From contig JAEUKB010000028.1 of assembly GCA_016794365.1 (NCBI GenBank), forward strand, positions 214,823 through 278,822: a stretch of 64,000 nt of DNA, read 5' to 3'. Position numbers and translations under genes: made by a program. The stretch's first letter is position 1; each line of letters begins with the position of its first letter. A model generated the notes under the pieces. The model saw only the letters and a list, made by a program, of their open reading frames with translations, was not told the DNA's origin and ran no database searches. This document shows, piece after piece, positions 63,314 through 64,000 of the stretch. The stretch comes from Myxococcales bacterium (GTDB lineage Bacteria; Myxococcota_A; Polyangia; Palsa-1104; JAEUJZ01).

Positions 63314-63333
63314 GCGTCCGATTCGACGGACGC
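63314..63333 (+). terminator. Hairpin after the 62100 gene, terminator candidate without U-tract
   Basis: GCGTCCG/CGGACGC (63314-63320 and 63327-63333), perfect 7-bp stem with a 6-nt loop, 18 bp past the stop. The next bases are AGCACTCC, so a classical U-tract is missing. Confidence 0.35.
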
Positions 63334-63566
63334 AGCACTCCACTCACATCCCGTACGAAGCGCTGTCCGCACTGCGGATGATGGCTTCGCTCGTTTTCTA
63401 TCTTCCTTACATATTTTTGTTCAAAGAAACGCTCAGCGGAATGCGTCACGGATGCGCTTCTGACGCCATTCCTTCGGGACTTCTGTCTCAGCCAGCAGCC
63501 AAGTGCATCTGTCGCTTGATTGATTACTCAAATATTTTTTTGTATTCTGCACCAGGAGGTTTTTGT

Positions 63567-64000
63567 CTGAGCCAGGTTGAGCAGTCCCGGGATGCGCGAG
63601 CCGGCATGGTCATCGGAGGCTACCGCTTGCTCAAGCTATTGGGCGCGGGAGCGATGGGTCGCGTCTATCTGGCCGAGCACGAACGACTCGGTCGCCGAGC
63701 AGCAGTCAAAGTGCTGGACGGCTGGGATCCCGAGCTGGTGTCTCGACTATTTTGCGAAGCTCGTGCCGTCGCCCAGATTGGCGATGAGCACTTGGTTGAT
63801 GTCTATGACTTCGTCGCGGATCCGCAAAAAGGCGTCGTCGCGTACGTCATGGAATACCTGGCTGGCGAAGACCTCCGAAAGCTGCTTCAGCGAGAGCGAG
63901 TGATCGCACCACATCGCGTGGCTCGACTGGCGGCTCAGATCTGCGCAGGTCTCGACGCTGCGCACAAAGTCGGCGTCGTACATCGCGACTTGAAACCAGA
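63567..64000 (+). CDS. Ser/Thr protein kinase, 5' part (runs off the window)
   Basis: Open through the window end. The kinase N-lobe reads GYRLLKLLGAGAMGRVYLAE (Gly-rich loop), RAAVKVLDGW (ATP Lys), LFCEARAVAQ (helix-C Glu), VMEYLAGEDLRKLLQ (hinge), AAHKVGVVHRDLKP (catalytic loop at the window edge). AGGAGG at 63554-63559 is 7 nt before a CTG codon at 63567, which opens the frame with LSQVEQSRDARAG; ATG 63606 is the first AUG but has no ribosome site. CTG may be the real start. Unlike the kinase at the left edge, this catalytic loop is intact as far as it is seen. Confidence 0.87.
   Translation, partial: MSQVEQSRDARAGMVIGGYRLLKLLGAGAMGRVYLAEHERLGRRAAVKVLDGWDPELVSRLFCEARAVAQIGDEHLVDVYDFVADPQKGVVAYVMEYLAGEDLRKLLQRERVIAPHRVARLAAQICAGLDAAHKVGVVHRDLKP

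Overview
The window reads like a chromosomal segment of a Myxococcota-type (deltaproteobacterial) bacterium. Sampled core genes run at roughly 58-60% G+C. The clues are four Hanks-type Ser/Thr protein kinase loci in 64 kb (one with a PEGA domain, one with a receiver domain), many secreted lipoproteins with FG-GAP, beta-helix or Cys-rich architecture, a metalloprotease with a MYXO-CTERM-like tail, an EF-G of the mitochondrial/spdEFG1 type, and PilZ and zinc-ribbon proteins. I saw no tRNA, rRNA or CRISPR array. The species cannot be named from the sequence alone.

Layout. 1-4958: a PEGA-type Ser/Thr kinase gene is cut in its catalytic loop (after HR of HRDLKPDN) by about 3.4 kb of foreign DNA. 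That DNA carries a small gene, a truncated nucleotidyltransferase and an AT-rich gene for a phosphorylase-fold protein, a candidate nucleotide-depleting defence effector. 4959-7455 (minus): RNase Y, 5-formyltetrahydrofolate cyclo-ligase, ZapA. 7666-12573: Gly-rich surface lipoprotein, RlpA-like protein, homocysteine methyltransferase, membrane/coiled-coil protein, hemerythrin. 12620-15453 (minus): two OmpA-family proteins whose linkers are tandem 8-residue Cys repeats. 15938-20429 (plus): FG-GAP lipoprotein, FadR-type regulator, small lipoprotein, RsmG. 20541-26168 (minus): ClpX, PurB, lipoprotein, D12-class adenine methyltransferase, dihydroorotate-dehydrogenase-like protein. 26165-34998 (minus): pyruvate:ferredoxin oxidoreductase, ferredoxin, HupE/UreJ-like protein, a RecA-like ATPase fused to a SLOG-like domain, EF-G.

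35199-43038: metalloprotease, Sua5, MaoC-like hydratase, orphan efflux adaptor, glycosyltransferase, HExxH protein. 43066-46469: receiver-kinase fusion, zinc-ribbon protein, PilZ protein preceded by a terminator-like hairpin, CPBP-family protein. 46488-52825: GluRS with a repeat-encoded tail, large membrane protein, beta-helix lipoprotein, beta-CASP nuclease, then a 22-bp minisatellite. 53148-57058: a secreted protein whose start codon lies in a 10-bp hairpin, an FG-GAP lipoprotein and a kinase, closely spaced. 57021-64000: MnmA, PHP-domain lipoprotein, rhodanese lipoprotein, small Cys-rich secreted protein, Pro-rich outer-membrane protein, Pro-rich membrane protein and the 5' part of a fourth kinase.

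How the genes fit together: housekeeping functions (RNA decay, folate, division, tRNA modification, purine synthesis, proteolysis) alternate with envelope and signalling genes. NifJ, the dihydroorotate-dehydrogenase-like protein and the ferredoxin form a low-potential electron module. The strongest candidates for undescribed biology are the island inside the kinase, the ATPase-SLOG fusion and the Cys-repeat OmpA pair.
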